Shown piece by piece: positions 16,491 to 24,044 of a stretch of DNA of 50,245 nucleotides (positions within the stretch are counted from its first letter, which is position 1; every line of letters begins with the position of its first letter). Under the pieces are notes generated by a model. It saw nothing but the letters and a program-made list of their open reading frames with translations. It had not been told where the DNA came from and did not search any database. The stretch is from NCBI GenBank assembly GCA_965653225.1, contig CBFGZI010000008.1:1-50245 (forward strand), read 5' to 3'. The position numbers and the translations under genes are program-made. Source of the stretch: JALZDI01 sp965653225. Lineage in GTDB: Bacteria > Actinomycetota > Actinomycetes > Propionibacteriales > Nocardioidaceae.

Positions 16491-16547
16491 CCCGGACACT
16501 CCGGGCACCTCGCACCGGGGTACGCGGGGAAACGGCAAGGGGTATAC

Positions 16548-17369
16548 GTGGTCGGGGGGGTCAGCAGGCACCGAGCATCGGAAGTGGGCGACGTGACAGG
16601 GTCCCCCGACGACGGACCGGGTCAGGACGTGCACGTCACGGTCGGGACGTTCAACATCCACCACGGCGTGGGCGCACACGGCCGGCTCGACCTCGAGCGC
16701 ACCGCGGAGACGCTCGAGGACGCCGTCCTCGACGTCGTCGCGCTGCAGGAGGTCGACCGCCGGTGGTCGGCACGCAGCAGTTTCGTCGACCAGGCCGGCG
16801 TCCTCGCCGAGCTGCTCGGGATGTACATGGCCTTCGGCCCGTGCCTGGCCCTGAGCCCGAGTGAGGACGGCCCCCGCGAGTACGGCACCGCGGTGCTGAG
16901 CCGCCATCCGATCGCCCGTACGCGCAACACGCTGCTGCCCCGGCCGCGCGGTGGTGAGCAGCGCGCGCTGCTCGAAGCCGACGTCGTGGTCGGCGGCCTC
17001 ACCCTGCGCTGCCTGGCCACCCACCTGCACCACCGGTCGCGTACGGAGCGGCTGGCCCAGGTGGACGCGATCAACGCGACCGTGGTCGAGCAGGCCGTGC
17101 CCACCGTGCTGCTCGGCGACCTGAACGCCAGACCGGGCAGCCCCGAGGTCGCGGCGGTCACCCGGCACCTCGTCGACACCTGGACCGTCGGCGGCGGCGC
17201 CGGCGGCCACACGTTCAGCGCCAGGGCGCCACACCGGCGCATCGACTACGTCCTGGCCTCCCCCGGCATCTCCGTGAAGGCGGCCCGCGTGGTGCCCACC
17301 GACGCCTCCGACCACCTTCTCGTCAGCGTCGACCTAACGCTGCCGGTGCCATCCGGCGACCGGGCGTAG
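16548..17369 (+). CDS. Endonuclease/exonuclease/phosphatase (EEP) family hydrolase
   Basis: This metal-dependent phosphodiesterase has about 273 residues. The EEP motifs are all present: FNIHHG (metal/Asn), LQEVDR (catalytic Glu), THLHHRS, GDLNARPGSP, RRIDYVLAS and the final SDHLLV with the Asp-His pair. This family includes nucleases, sphingomyelinases and inositol phosphatases; the substrate is not predictable. No signal peptide is visible. The start could be GTG at 16548 (AAGGGG site) or GTG at 16593. A palindrome upstream may place it under shared control with DUF7144. Confidence 0.85.
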   Translation: MVGGVSRHRASEVGDVTGSPDDGPGQDVHVTVGTFNIHHGVGAHGRLDLERTAETLEDAVLDVVALQEVDRRWSARSSFVDQAGVLAELLGMYMAFGPCLALSPSEDGPREYGTAVLSRHPIARTRNTLLPRPRGGEQRALLEADVVVGGLTLRCLATHLHHRSRTERLAQVDAINATVVEQAVPTVLLGDLNARPGSPEVAAVTRHLVDTWTVGGGAGGHTFSARAPHRRIDYVLASPGISVKAARVVPTDASDHLLVSVDLTLPVPSGDRA

Positions 17370-17421
17370 CGGCGCCTCCCGGCACCTATCGGAGCGTCGC
17401 CGGTGGCAGCAGACTCCAGAT

Positions 17422-18918
17422 ATGGCCGTCTCCGAGAGCGCTCCCACCCCCACGACCCCTCTCGACCTCCTCGAGCCGCACGACGCCGCGTCGACGGCGC
17501 TGGTGTTCGACGGGCGGTCGTGGACGTACGCGGAGATCGCGGCGATGTCCGGTGCCCTGGCCGGGGCCATGGCAGACCTCACCGGCGAGCGGGTGGCGTT
17601 CATGCTGCCGAACGGCCCCGAGGCGGTCGCGACCTATCTGGCCTGCTTCCGTTCCGGCGCGGTCGCGACACCGCTGAACATGCGGTACGCGGCGCCGGAG
17701 GTCGAACAGGCCCTGCGCCGGGTGCGCCCACGGTGGCTGGTGGTCCACGAGAGCCGGCTCGACCGCCTCGACCACGTCGACGCGGCGGTCGTCGACGGTG
17801 TTCGCGTGCTGACCGTCGGAGCAGGCGGGTCGCGCGCCAGACCGCGGTGTGAGCCGCTCGCTCCGCTGCTGACGTCACCCGTCCGACCCGCGCCACCAGC
17901 GGCGGAACCGGAGCAGCCGGCGCTGCTGTTCCTCACCTCCGGCTCGACCGGCACGCCGAAGGGGGTGGTGCACAGTCGCCGCTCGGTGTCGGCGATGCTC
18001 ACCAGCACCGGCGAGGCCATGGGCGACGTCGGCGCCGACGACGTGATGCAGGTCTGCGACCCGCTGGTGCACGTCAGCGGGTTCATCGAGACCATGACCA
18101 CGCTGCTGCGGGGCGGGACCGTCCTGCTCTACGACGGGTTCGACCTCGATACCTACGTCGCCGGCATGCTCGAGCACCGCCCCACGCTGCTGTGCACCCA
18201 CATCGACGTCCTCGCCCGGCTCGCCCGCGACCCGCGTGCCCGGCGCGAGTGGATGGAGTCCCTACGCGGCGTCTACACCGGCGGCGACACCGTGCCGGCC
18301 ACGCTGCAGCGGGAGTTCACCGAGCTGATGGGCAAACCGATCGCCGTGGGCTACGGCATGACCGAGGCCATCTGGCTGACGGTCGACCGCGTTCCAGGGA
18401 TGGAACGGGACGGCTGCATCGGCCGCACGGTCGGCGGCGCGGAGATCCGTGCCGACGAGCAGACCGGCGAGCTGCTGGTGCGCGGTCCGATGGTGATGAG
18501 CCGCTACTGGGAGGACGAGCCGCTCACCCGGGAGGCGCTGCGCGACGGGTGGTTCCACACCGGCGACCTCGGCCGGCGCGACGAGGACGGGACCTGGTGG
18601 TTCGAGGGACGCATCAAGGACCTGATCGTGCGGCGTACCTCCAAGATCACGCCCGGGGAGGTCGAGTCCGCCCTCAACCAGCATCCCGACGTCCTCGGGT
18701 CGGCGGTCGTGGCCGCGCCCGACCAGGACGAGGGCCAGGTGCCGGTCGCCTTCGTCGTGCCGCGCCCCGGGTCCGCGCTCACCGCGGACGACCTCGTCGC
18801 GTTCCTGCGGCAGCGGATCGCCGAGTACAAGCTGCCCTGCCGCGTGCACTTCCTCGACGCGCTGCCGCTGACCCCCAGCGGGAAGATCGCGCACCGCGAG
18901 CTGCACGAGACGGTGTGA
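17422..18918 (+). CDS. AMP-binding acyl-CoA synthetase-like enzyme
   Basis: This adenylate-forming enzyme of 498 residues activates a carboxylic acid with ATP and usually transfers it to CoA. The P-loop-like A3 motif LTSGSTGTPKGVVHSR, YGMTEA (A5), GWFHTGDLG (A7), GRIKDLIVR (A8) and the C-terminal Lys motif SGKIAHREL (A10) are complete, so it should be active. The acid is unknown; length and motifs fit medium-chain or aryl-acid ligases. The ribosome site is weak. It is 52 bp after the EEP gene and converges, almost touching, with the CDP-alcohol phosphatidyltransferase gene. Whether it belongs to the adjoining cluster is open. Confidence 0.88.
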   Translation: MAVSESAPTPTTPLDLLEPHDAASTALVFDGRSWTYAEIAAMSGALAGAMADLTGERVAFMLPNGPEAVATYLACFRSGAVATPLNMRYAAPEVEQALRRVRPRWLVVHESRLDRLDHVDAAVVDGVRVLTVGAGGSRARPRCEPLAPLLTSPVRPAPPAAEPEQPALLFLTSGSTGTPKGVVHSRRSVSAMLTSTGEAMGDVGADDVMQVCDPLVHVSGFIETMTTLLRGGTVLLYDGFDLDTYVAGMLEHRPTLLCTHIDVLARLARDPRARREWMESLRGVYTGGDTVPATLQREFTELMGKPIAVGYGMTEAIWLTVDRVPGMERDGCIGRTVGGAEIRADEQTGELLVRGPMVMSRYWEDEPLTREALRDGWFHTGDLGRRDEDGTWWFEGRIKDLIVRRTSKITPGEVESALNQHPDVLGSAVVAAPDQDEGQVPVAFVVPRPGSALTADDLVAFLRQRIAEYKLPCRVHFLDALPLTPSGKIAHRELHETV

Positions 18919-18919
18919 C

Positions 18920-19675
18920 CTACCGGCCGTGCCGGTGGACCTTCTCCAGCGTGACGATGGCGCCACCGAACGACACCAGCAGCAGCGCGAGCGCAACGAG
19001 CACACCGGCCGCGGCCAGCCACACCGGCACCACCGGCGCGATCGCCACCGCCAGCGTCGCTCCCTGCAGACCCGCCACGAACCGCCGGAAGTCGCTGCCG
19101 GGAAGCGGCAGCCGCCACGACGGCCGCACCCACGAGCCCGCCACGAACAGGTAGCGCATGGCGCCGATGAGCACGACCCAGAGGCCCAGCGTCGGGACCA
19201 CGGCCAGCGAGAGCACGACCAGGGTCCCGGAGTCGAGCTGGTAGTCGAGACGCGCGCCGTCCTCGCTGACGGTGCCCGTCCCGCGGGCGACCATCCCGTC
19301 GGCGGCGTCGAGCAGCAGTGCCGGGACGGTGAACAGCAGCAGCCACCACGTGCGTGCGGGCATGTCACCGGCCAGCACCAGCACCGTCACCGCCGCGCAT
19401 CCGCTGACCAGCAGGGCGCGGACGAGGGTCACCCGGTCCGCGACCGTGGTCACGAGCGGGCGCCGGCGCAGCAACGCGGCAGCCGACAGCACCGCCGGCA
19501 GCGACCCGAGCACCACGGCCAGGACCACGGCCCTCGTCGTCGCGGAGTAGACCAGCGCCGGCACCGCCGTGGCCGCAGCCGCGACGAGCACACCGGCGAG
19601 TGCGGTGGCGGCCGCGTCACGCTCCGCCCGTCGGACCGGTACCCCGGCCACGGTGCTGTAGCGTCCGGCTGACAT
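18920..19675 (-). CDS. CDP-alcohol phosphatidyltransferase family protein
   Basis: This integral membrane enzyme of 251 residues transfers a phosphatidyl-type group from a CDP-linked donor to an alcohol. The signature D-x2-D-G-x2-A-R-x8-G-x3-D-x3-D is exact (residues DAADGMVAR, then GARLDYQLD). There are six or more TM helices. The acceptor alcohol is unknown; the neighbouring glycosyltransferase and pterin genes raise the idea of a lipid-linked product. The ATG at 19675 overlaps by two bases, on the opposite strand, the ATG of the dehydrogenase. Its GGAGGAA ribosome site lies inside the first codons of that gene, which supports this start. Confidence 0.87.
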   Translation of the reverse strand: MSAGRYSTVAGVPVRRAERDAAATALAGVLVAAAATAVPALVYSATTRAVVLAVVLGSLPAVLSAAALLRRRPLVTTVADRVTLVRALLVSGCAAVTVLVLAGDMPARTWWLLLFTVPALLLDAADGMVARGTGTVSEDGARLDYQLDSGTLVVLSLAVVPTLGLWVVLIGAMRYLFVAGSWVRPSWRLPLPGSDFRRFVAGLQGATLAVAIAPVVPVWLAAAGVLVALALLLVSFGGAIVTLEKVHRHGR

Positions 19676-20651
19676 GGGCGACTTCCTCCAGGCGACTGCT
19701 TTCTGGACCCTCGCCCCCGGCCAGGGCGCGCTGCGCGAGGAGAAGCTTCGCGAGCCCGGCCCCGGCGAGGCAGTGGTGCGTTCCCGGCACTCCGGGATAA
19801 GCCGGGGCACCGAGCTTCTGGTGTATACGGGCAAAGTGCCCGAAGAGATTGCGCCGCGGATGCGCGCGCCCTTCCAGGAGGGCGACCTGCCCGGTCCGGT
19901 CAAGTACGGCTACCTGTCGGTCGGTGTGGTCGAGCAGGGCCCGGACGACCTCGTCGGGCGCGACGTGTTCTGCCTGTTCCCGCACCAGACCCGCTACGTG
20001 GTGCCGGTCGATGCGCTGACCCCGCTGCCCGAGGGCGTGCCCCCGCGCCGCGCCGCACTGGCCGGCGTGGTGGAGACCGCGGTCAACGCGCTCTGGGACG
20101 CCGCGCCCCGGCTGGGCGACCGGGTCGCCGTCGTCGGCGCCGGAGTGGTCGGCGGCGCGGTCGCCGCGTTGCTGCGGACGTTCCCCCTCGAGCGCCTCCA
20201 GCTGGTCGACGTCGACCCGTCCCGTCAGGCACTCGCCTCGGCACTGGGCGTCGAGCTGGTCGCACCGGACGACGCGGCCGGCGGGTGCGACGTCGTGGTG
20301 CACGCCTCCGCCACCCAGCCCGGGCTGCGCCGGAGCCTGGAGCTGCTCGGCGACGAGGGCGAGGTGGTCGAGCTGTCCTGGTACGGCACCCGCGAGGTGA
20401 CGGTGCCGCTGGGGTCGGCGTTCCACCCCCGCCGGCTGGCGATCCGCGCCAGCCAGGTGAGCGAGGTCGCCGCAGCGCGCCGTGCCCGGCGTACGCACGC
20501 GGACCGGACGGCCCTGGCGCTGCGGCTGCTCCGCGACGACGCATTCGAGGCCCTTATCGCCGGGTCGAGCCCCTTCGCTGAGCTGCCGGAGACGATGCGC
20601 CGGCTGGCCGCCGGGGAGCTGCCCGCACTGTTCCACGTCGTCGACTACTGA
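19674..20651 (+). CDS. SRGTE-type MDR (zinc alcohol dehydrogenase-like) oxidoreductase
   Basis: The product has 325 residues of the medium-chain dehydrogenase superfamily. The N-terminal catalytic fold carries HSGISRGTELLVY and FCLFPHQTRYV. The Rossmann part has VAVVGAGVVGGAVAALL (GxGxxG) and VDVDPSR, suggesting NAD(P) use. The usual Cys zinc ligands are not evident. I recall relatives in actinobacterial clusters with pterin-synthase-like and glycosyltransferase genes. There is no ribosome site before the ATG, and the start codon overlaps the divergent gene, so the message is probably leaderless; a TAGCGT box ends 9 bp upstream. It is the first of five overlapping or closely spaced rightward genes. 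Confidence 0.82.
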   Translation: MGDFLQATAFWTLAPGQGALREEKLREPGPGEAVVRSRHSGISRGTELLVYTGKVPEEIAPRMRAPFQEGDLPGPVKYGYLSVGVVEQGPDDLVGRDVFCLFPHQTRYVVPVDALTPLPEGVPPRRAALAGVVETAVNALWDAAPRLGDRVAVVGAGVVGGAVAALLRTFPLERLQLVDVDPSRQALASALGVELVAPDDAAGGCDVVVHASATQPGLRRSLELLGDEGEVVELSWYGTREVTVPLGSAFHPRRLAIRASQVSEVAAARRARRTHADRTALALRLLRDDAFEALIAGSSPFAELPETMRRLAAGELPALFHVVDY

Positions 20652-20660
20652 GGAGCCGCC

Positions 20661-21038
20661 ATCTACACCGTGACCGTCCGCGACCACGTGATGGTCGCCC
20701 ACAGCCTGCCCCGCCCCGTGTTCGGACCGGCCCAGGGGCTGCACGGCGCGACGTACGTCGTCGAGGCGTCCTTCGGGCGCAGCGAGCTCGACGACGACGG
20801 CATCGTCGTCGACATCGGCGCGGCCCTGTCAGCGCTGTCGGAGACCCTCGACGTGCTGCGCTACCGCAACCTCGACGAACATCCCGAGTTCACCGGTGTG
20901 GTGACGTCAACGGAGGTGCTGGCGCGCTGGGTCACCGACCGGCTCGCGCAGGCACCGGTCACCGCCGCGCTCGACCGCATCGAGGTCGTGCTGCGCGAGT
21001 CACCGGACGCCTGGGTGTCCTACGTGCGAGACCGGTGA
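20661..21038 (+). CDS. 6-pyruvoyl-tetrahydropterin synthase/QueD-like protein with altered active site
   Basis: The product has about 125 residues of the T-fold PTPS/6-carboxytetrahydropterin synthase type. The pattern TVTVRDHVMVAHSL, LHGATYVVEASF, DDDGIVVDIGAAL, TSTEVLARWV and VVLRES follows the family. Compared with E. coli QueD, His14 and His28 match metal ligands. However, the third metal His is Ala30, the catalytic Cys is replaced (PAQG), and the DHHxLN motif reads RYRNLD. The final Glu is kept. Reactivity must differ from standard QueD. The start is unusual: GGAG stands 5 bp before an ATC at 20661, whereas the first standard codon (GTG, 20670) is 14 bp away. Confidence 0.75.
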   Translation: MYTVTVRDHVMVAHSLPRPVFGPAQGLHGATYVVEASFGRSELDDDGIVVDIGAALSALSETLDVLRYRNLDEHPEFTGVVTSTEVLARWVTDRLAQAPVTAALDRIEVVLRESPDAWVSYVRDR

Positions 21039-22039
21039 GCCGGCCACCGCTGCGGCTGTGGCTCGTCGTCCCGGCCGACGTCGACAGGCCGACGGGGGGC
21101 AACGCCTACGACCTGGCGCTGGCCGATGCGCTGCGAGCCGGCGGCGACGAGGTCGTGGTGGTCCGGTGCGAGCCGGACAGACTGGAGACGTCGCTGGCGC
21201 AGAGCTGGGACGGACCGATGCTGGTGGACGGCCTGCTCGCCTGCACGCAGCCGGGGGTGGTCGGTGTCGCGGGGGTAGGTGTGCTGGCGCACATGCCGCT
21301 TGCGCTGGAGACCGGGCTGCCGCGCGGCCGGGCGGCCGAGCTCGACCGGCTGGAGGGAGACGCGCTGCGCGCGGCGCGGTGGGTGGTGACCACGAGCCAC
21401 TGGTGCGCGCGCTACGTGCGCGAGCACCACGGGGTCGAGCGCGTCACGGTGGCGACGCCCGGTGTCGACCCGGCGCCGGTGAGCGCCGGCTCGGACCCTC
21501 CGCTGCTGCTGCACCTGGCGGCGCTGCTGCCGAACAAGGACCAGCTCGGTGTGGTCGCCGCGCTCGCGAAGGTTGCGGACATCCCCTGGCAGGCGCGCCT
21601 GGCCGGACCCACGGACCGCGACCCCGTGTACGCCTTGAAGGTGCGTCACGCGGTGCACGACGCGGGGCTGTCCGACCGGGTCCGGGTCACGGGAGCCATG
21701 CCCCGCGATGCCGCCTGGGCGGGCGCTGACCTGGCGCTGCTCCCGTCGCGCGTGGAGAGCTTCGGCATGGTCGTGACCGAGGCGCTCGCGCGCGGCGTCC
21801 CCGTCGTGGTCTCCGAGGGCGGCGCCGTCGAGGCGCTCGGCACCACGCCGACGGGCGCCGTGCCCGGCTCGGTCGTACCTGCGGGCAACCCCGATGCGCT
21901 CGCGGGCGCGCTGCGTCGGTGGCTGACAGACGGGGCATACCGTGACGCTCTTCGCCGAGCGGCCTTGGACAGACGCGCCACACTGGACCGGTGGGATGTG
22001 ACCGCCCAGAAGGTGCGAACCGCTCTGACCGCCGACTGA
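21035..22039 (+). CDS. GT4-family glycosyltransferase
   Basis: The product is a GT-B glycosyltransferase of 334 residues. N-terminal GGNAYDLALADALRAGGDEV is the acceptor-side loop. The C-terminal donor site has PSRVESFGMVVTEALARGVPVV, the E-x7-E motif of GT4 retaining enzymes that use NDP-sugars. No signal or membrane segment is seen, so it acts in the cytosol. The GTG start overlaps the stop of the PTPS-like gene (GTGA), giving tight coupling and suggesting that the sugar is placed on a product of the neighbouring enzymes. Confidence 0.87.
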   Translation: MSRPPLRLWLVVPADVDRPTGGNAYDLALADALRAGGDEVVVVRCEPDRLETSLAQSWDGPMLVDGLLACTQPGVVGVAGVGVLAHMPLALETGLPRGRAAELDRLEGDALRAARWVVTTSHWCARYVREHHGVERVTVATPGVDPAPVSAGSDPPLLLHLAALLPNKDQLGVVAALAKVADIPWQARLAGPTDRDPVYALKVRHAVHDAGLSDRVRVTGAMPRDAAWAGADLALLPSRVESFGMVVTEALARGVPVVVSEGGAVEALGTTPTGAVPGSVVPAGNPDALAGALRRWLTDGAYRDALRRAALDRRATLDRWDVTAQKVRTALTAD

Positions 22040-22941
22040 GGCAGGCACCGGCCGACGGCGTCGACCCGGCCTGGTTGCGGCTGCGCAACCCCGCGGACGC
22101 ACGGGCGCGGAGCTCCTTTGGGTCAGGGCTGGTCGACGCTCTGGCCGACCACCTGGTCGCCGGGCTCGCCCGCCGGCGCACCGTGAGGGACGACGGGCCC
22201 GAGGCGGTCCGGCTGGTCGACGTCGGCGCGGGCACAGGTTCCGGTGCTCAGTGGCTGCGCGACCGGCTCGCGGACAGGTTCGCAGCCAGGCTTACGGACC
22301 GGGTCCCCGACGGTCCCGGCGTCCGGCAGCACTGGCGGCTGGTCGACCACGACTCCGACCTACTGGTCTCCGCCGCTCCCGCCGCCGACGGCTGGGCGCG
22401 CGGGGTCGTCGCGACCGTGGACGACCTTCCGAAGCTGCTGGACGAGGAGCCCGCCGACGTCATCACCTGTCAGGCGCTCGTCGACGTGCTGACCGCGAAC
22501 GAGGTCGACGCAATGCTCGCGCCCGCGGTGGGCTCCGACGCGGCGGTGCTGCTCGCACTCAGCGTCACCGGTGAGGTCGTGTTGTCGCCTTTGCACCACG
22601 ACGACGAGATGGTCGCGGCGGCCTTCGACGCGCACCAGCGCCGGGCGGGCCGGCTCGGCCCGGACGGCGGTGCGTACGCCGCGCATGGCCTGCGCCGGCA
22701 GGGGTATACGGTCACCGTGGCGACCACCCCGTGGCGCCTCGGCGCAGATGACACCGACCTGCTGCGTGCGTGGCTGCAGGGACGGGCCGAGGCCGCCGGC
22801 GAGCAGGAGCCGGACCTGCGCGAACGGGTGCGCGACTGGCACGAGAGCCGCGACCGGCAGGCGCGCCACGGCGAGCTCACCGCCGTCGTCGGCCATGTCG
22901 ACGTCCTCGGCCTGCCTCCACGCCCGGCGAGGTCCCCGTGA
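21991..22941 (+). CDS. SAM-dependent methyltransferase
   Basis: The product has about 316 residues with a class I methyltransferase fold. Motif I is VDVGAGTGSGAQWL (about 76-89), followed by LVDHDSDLL (motif II acid) and ADVITCQALVDVLT. The N-terminal segment DPAWLRLRNPADARARS is typical of this cluster-associated family. A GTG at 21991 overlaps the glycosyltransferase gene by 49 bp; a later start would lie at or after residue 24. The target is unknown. Its place in the overlapping operon suggests it methylates the pathway product. Confidence 0.82.
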   Translation: MGCDRPEGANRSDRRLRQAPADGVDPAWLRLRNPADARARSSFGSGLVDALADHLVAGLARRRTVRDDGPEAVRLVDVGAGTGSGAQWLRDRLADRFAARLTDRVPDGPGVRQHWRLVDHDSDLLVSAAPAADGWARGVVATVDDLPKLLDEEPADVITCQALVDVLTANEVDAMLAPAVGSDAAVLLALSVTGEVVLSPLHHDDEMVAAAFDAHQRRAGRLGPDGGAYAAHGLRRQGYTVTVATTPWRLGADDTDLLRAWLQGRAEAAGEQEPDLRERVRDWHESRDRQARHGELTAVVGHVDVLGLPPRPARSP

Positions 22942-24044
22942 GCCCCGACGCACGCGGGGACACCCACCGCGTACCCCCCGGACAGCAACGCGACGAACGG
23001 GGCCTCACAAGGGGCCTCACAAAGCGTCTACCGCGTGGGCTTCTTCTCAGCCTGCGCGTGCTCGTACCCCTGGTCGCGCTGGGCGTCATCGCCTACCGGT
23101 TCGGGTTCGACGCCTTCCGGCCCGCGCTGCGCGTCGTGTCTCCCCTGCCCCTGCTGGCATCGCTCGTTCTCGGCGCGGTGATCGTGGCGTCCCAGGCGGC
23201 GCGGTGGCGTGTGGTCATGCACGGGGTCGACCTGCCGCTTCGGTACCGGCTGGCGCTGGCCGAGTGCTACCGGTCGAGCGCGCTCAACGTGGTGATGCCC
23301 GGAGGTGTGGCCGGCGACGTGCTGAGGGCATGGCGGCAGCGGACCGGCGCGCCGCAGGGCTGGCGACCCGGTGCGGGCGCGGTGCTGGCCGAGCGCGCCG
23401 CCGGGGTGTGCCTGCTGCTCGCCGCCGCCGGCGCGGTGCTCGCCGTCACGGTGTCGCCCCCGCTCGCCGCGGCCGCGGGGGTCGGTGCGGTCGTGGCGTG
23501 GGCGGTGGCCCGGCCCTCCATGCGACAGCTCAGCCTGCGCGACCAGGCCGCGGTCTGGGGCTGGTCGGCGCTCGCGCTCGCGGCCATGGTCGCCATGACC
23601 GGCGTCGTCGCGCTGTCGCTCGGGGTGTCCCGCGACCCCGGTGTCGTGGCGGCCATCGGGCTCGCACTGCTGGCCGGGATGGCGGTTCCGCTGAACCTCG
23701 GCGGCTGGGGCCCTCGGGAGGCCGCCGGCGCGCTCGCCGCCGCGCTGGTCGGGTCCTCGGCGTCGGTCGGGGTGGCGTTCGCGGCCGGCTACGGCCTGCT
23801 CGCGACCGTGTCGGTGCTGCCCGGCTTCCTCCTGCTCGGTGGCAGCGGGCTCAGCAGCCTACGGACGTCGCACTCCCATGCTGTCGCCGGCGACGGCGGC
23901 GAGGTCCAGCTCGACGCAGACGTCGTCGCCCAGGACGAAGTGCCGGGAGGGCACCCGCAGGGCGTCCGAGAGCCGGTCCCGGCCGTCGAACCGCAGACCG
24001 GGGACGCCGTCGCCGACCAGCAGCGGCGCGGTGGTGACGAGTAG
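22938..24044 (+). CDS. Lysylphosphatidylglycerol synthase TM-region-type membrane protein (flippase-like)
   Basis: The product has about 368 residues: a Arg/Lys-rich cytoplasmic N-terminus, then seven or eight TM helices of the UPF0104/LPG-synthase TM type. Marks are ARWRVVMHGVDLPLRYRLAL, SSALNVVMPGGVAGDVLRAW and PLNLGGWGPREAAGA. The family is thought to move or modify lipid-linked molecules. The GTG start overlaps the methyltransferase stop (GTGA). The last 60 or so residues (after GLSSLRTS) are read from DNA that codes the opposite-strand RibD-type domain, and look non-native; the overlap is 186 bp. Confidence 0.8.
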   Translation: MSPDARGDTHRVPPGQQRDERGLTRGLTKRLPRGLLLSLRVLVPLVALGVIAYRFGFDAFRPALRVVSPLPLLASLVLGAVIVASQAARWRVVMHGVDLPLRYRLALAECYRSSALNVVMPGGVAGDVLRAWRQRTGAPQGWRPGAGAVLAERAAGVCLLLAAAGAVLAVTVSPPLAAAAGVGAVVAWAVARPSMRQLSLRDQAAVWGWSALALAAMVAMTGVVALSLGVSRDPGVVAAIGLALLAGMAVPLNLGGWGPREAAGALAAALVGSSASVGVAFAAGYGLLATVSVLPGFLLLGGSGLSSLRTSHSHAVAGDGGEVQLDADVVAQDEVPGGHPQGVREPVPAVEPQTGDAVADQQRRGGDE

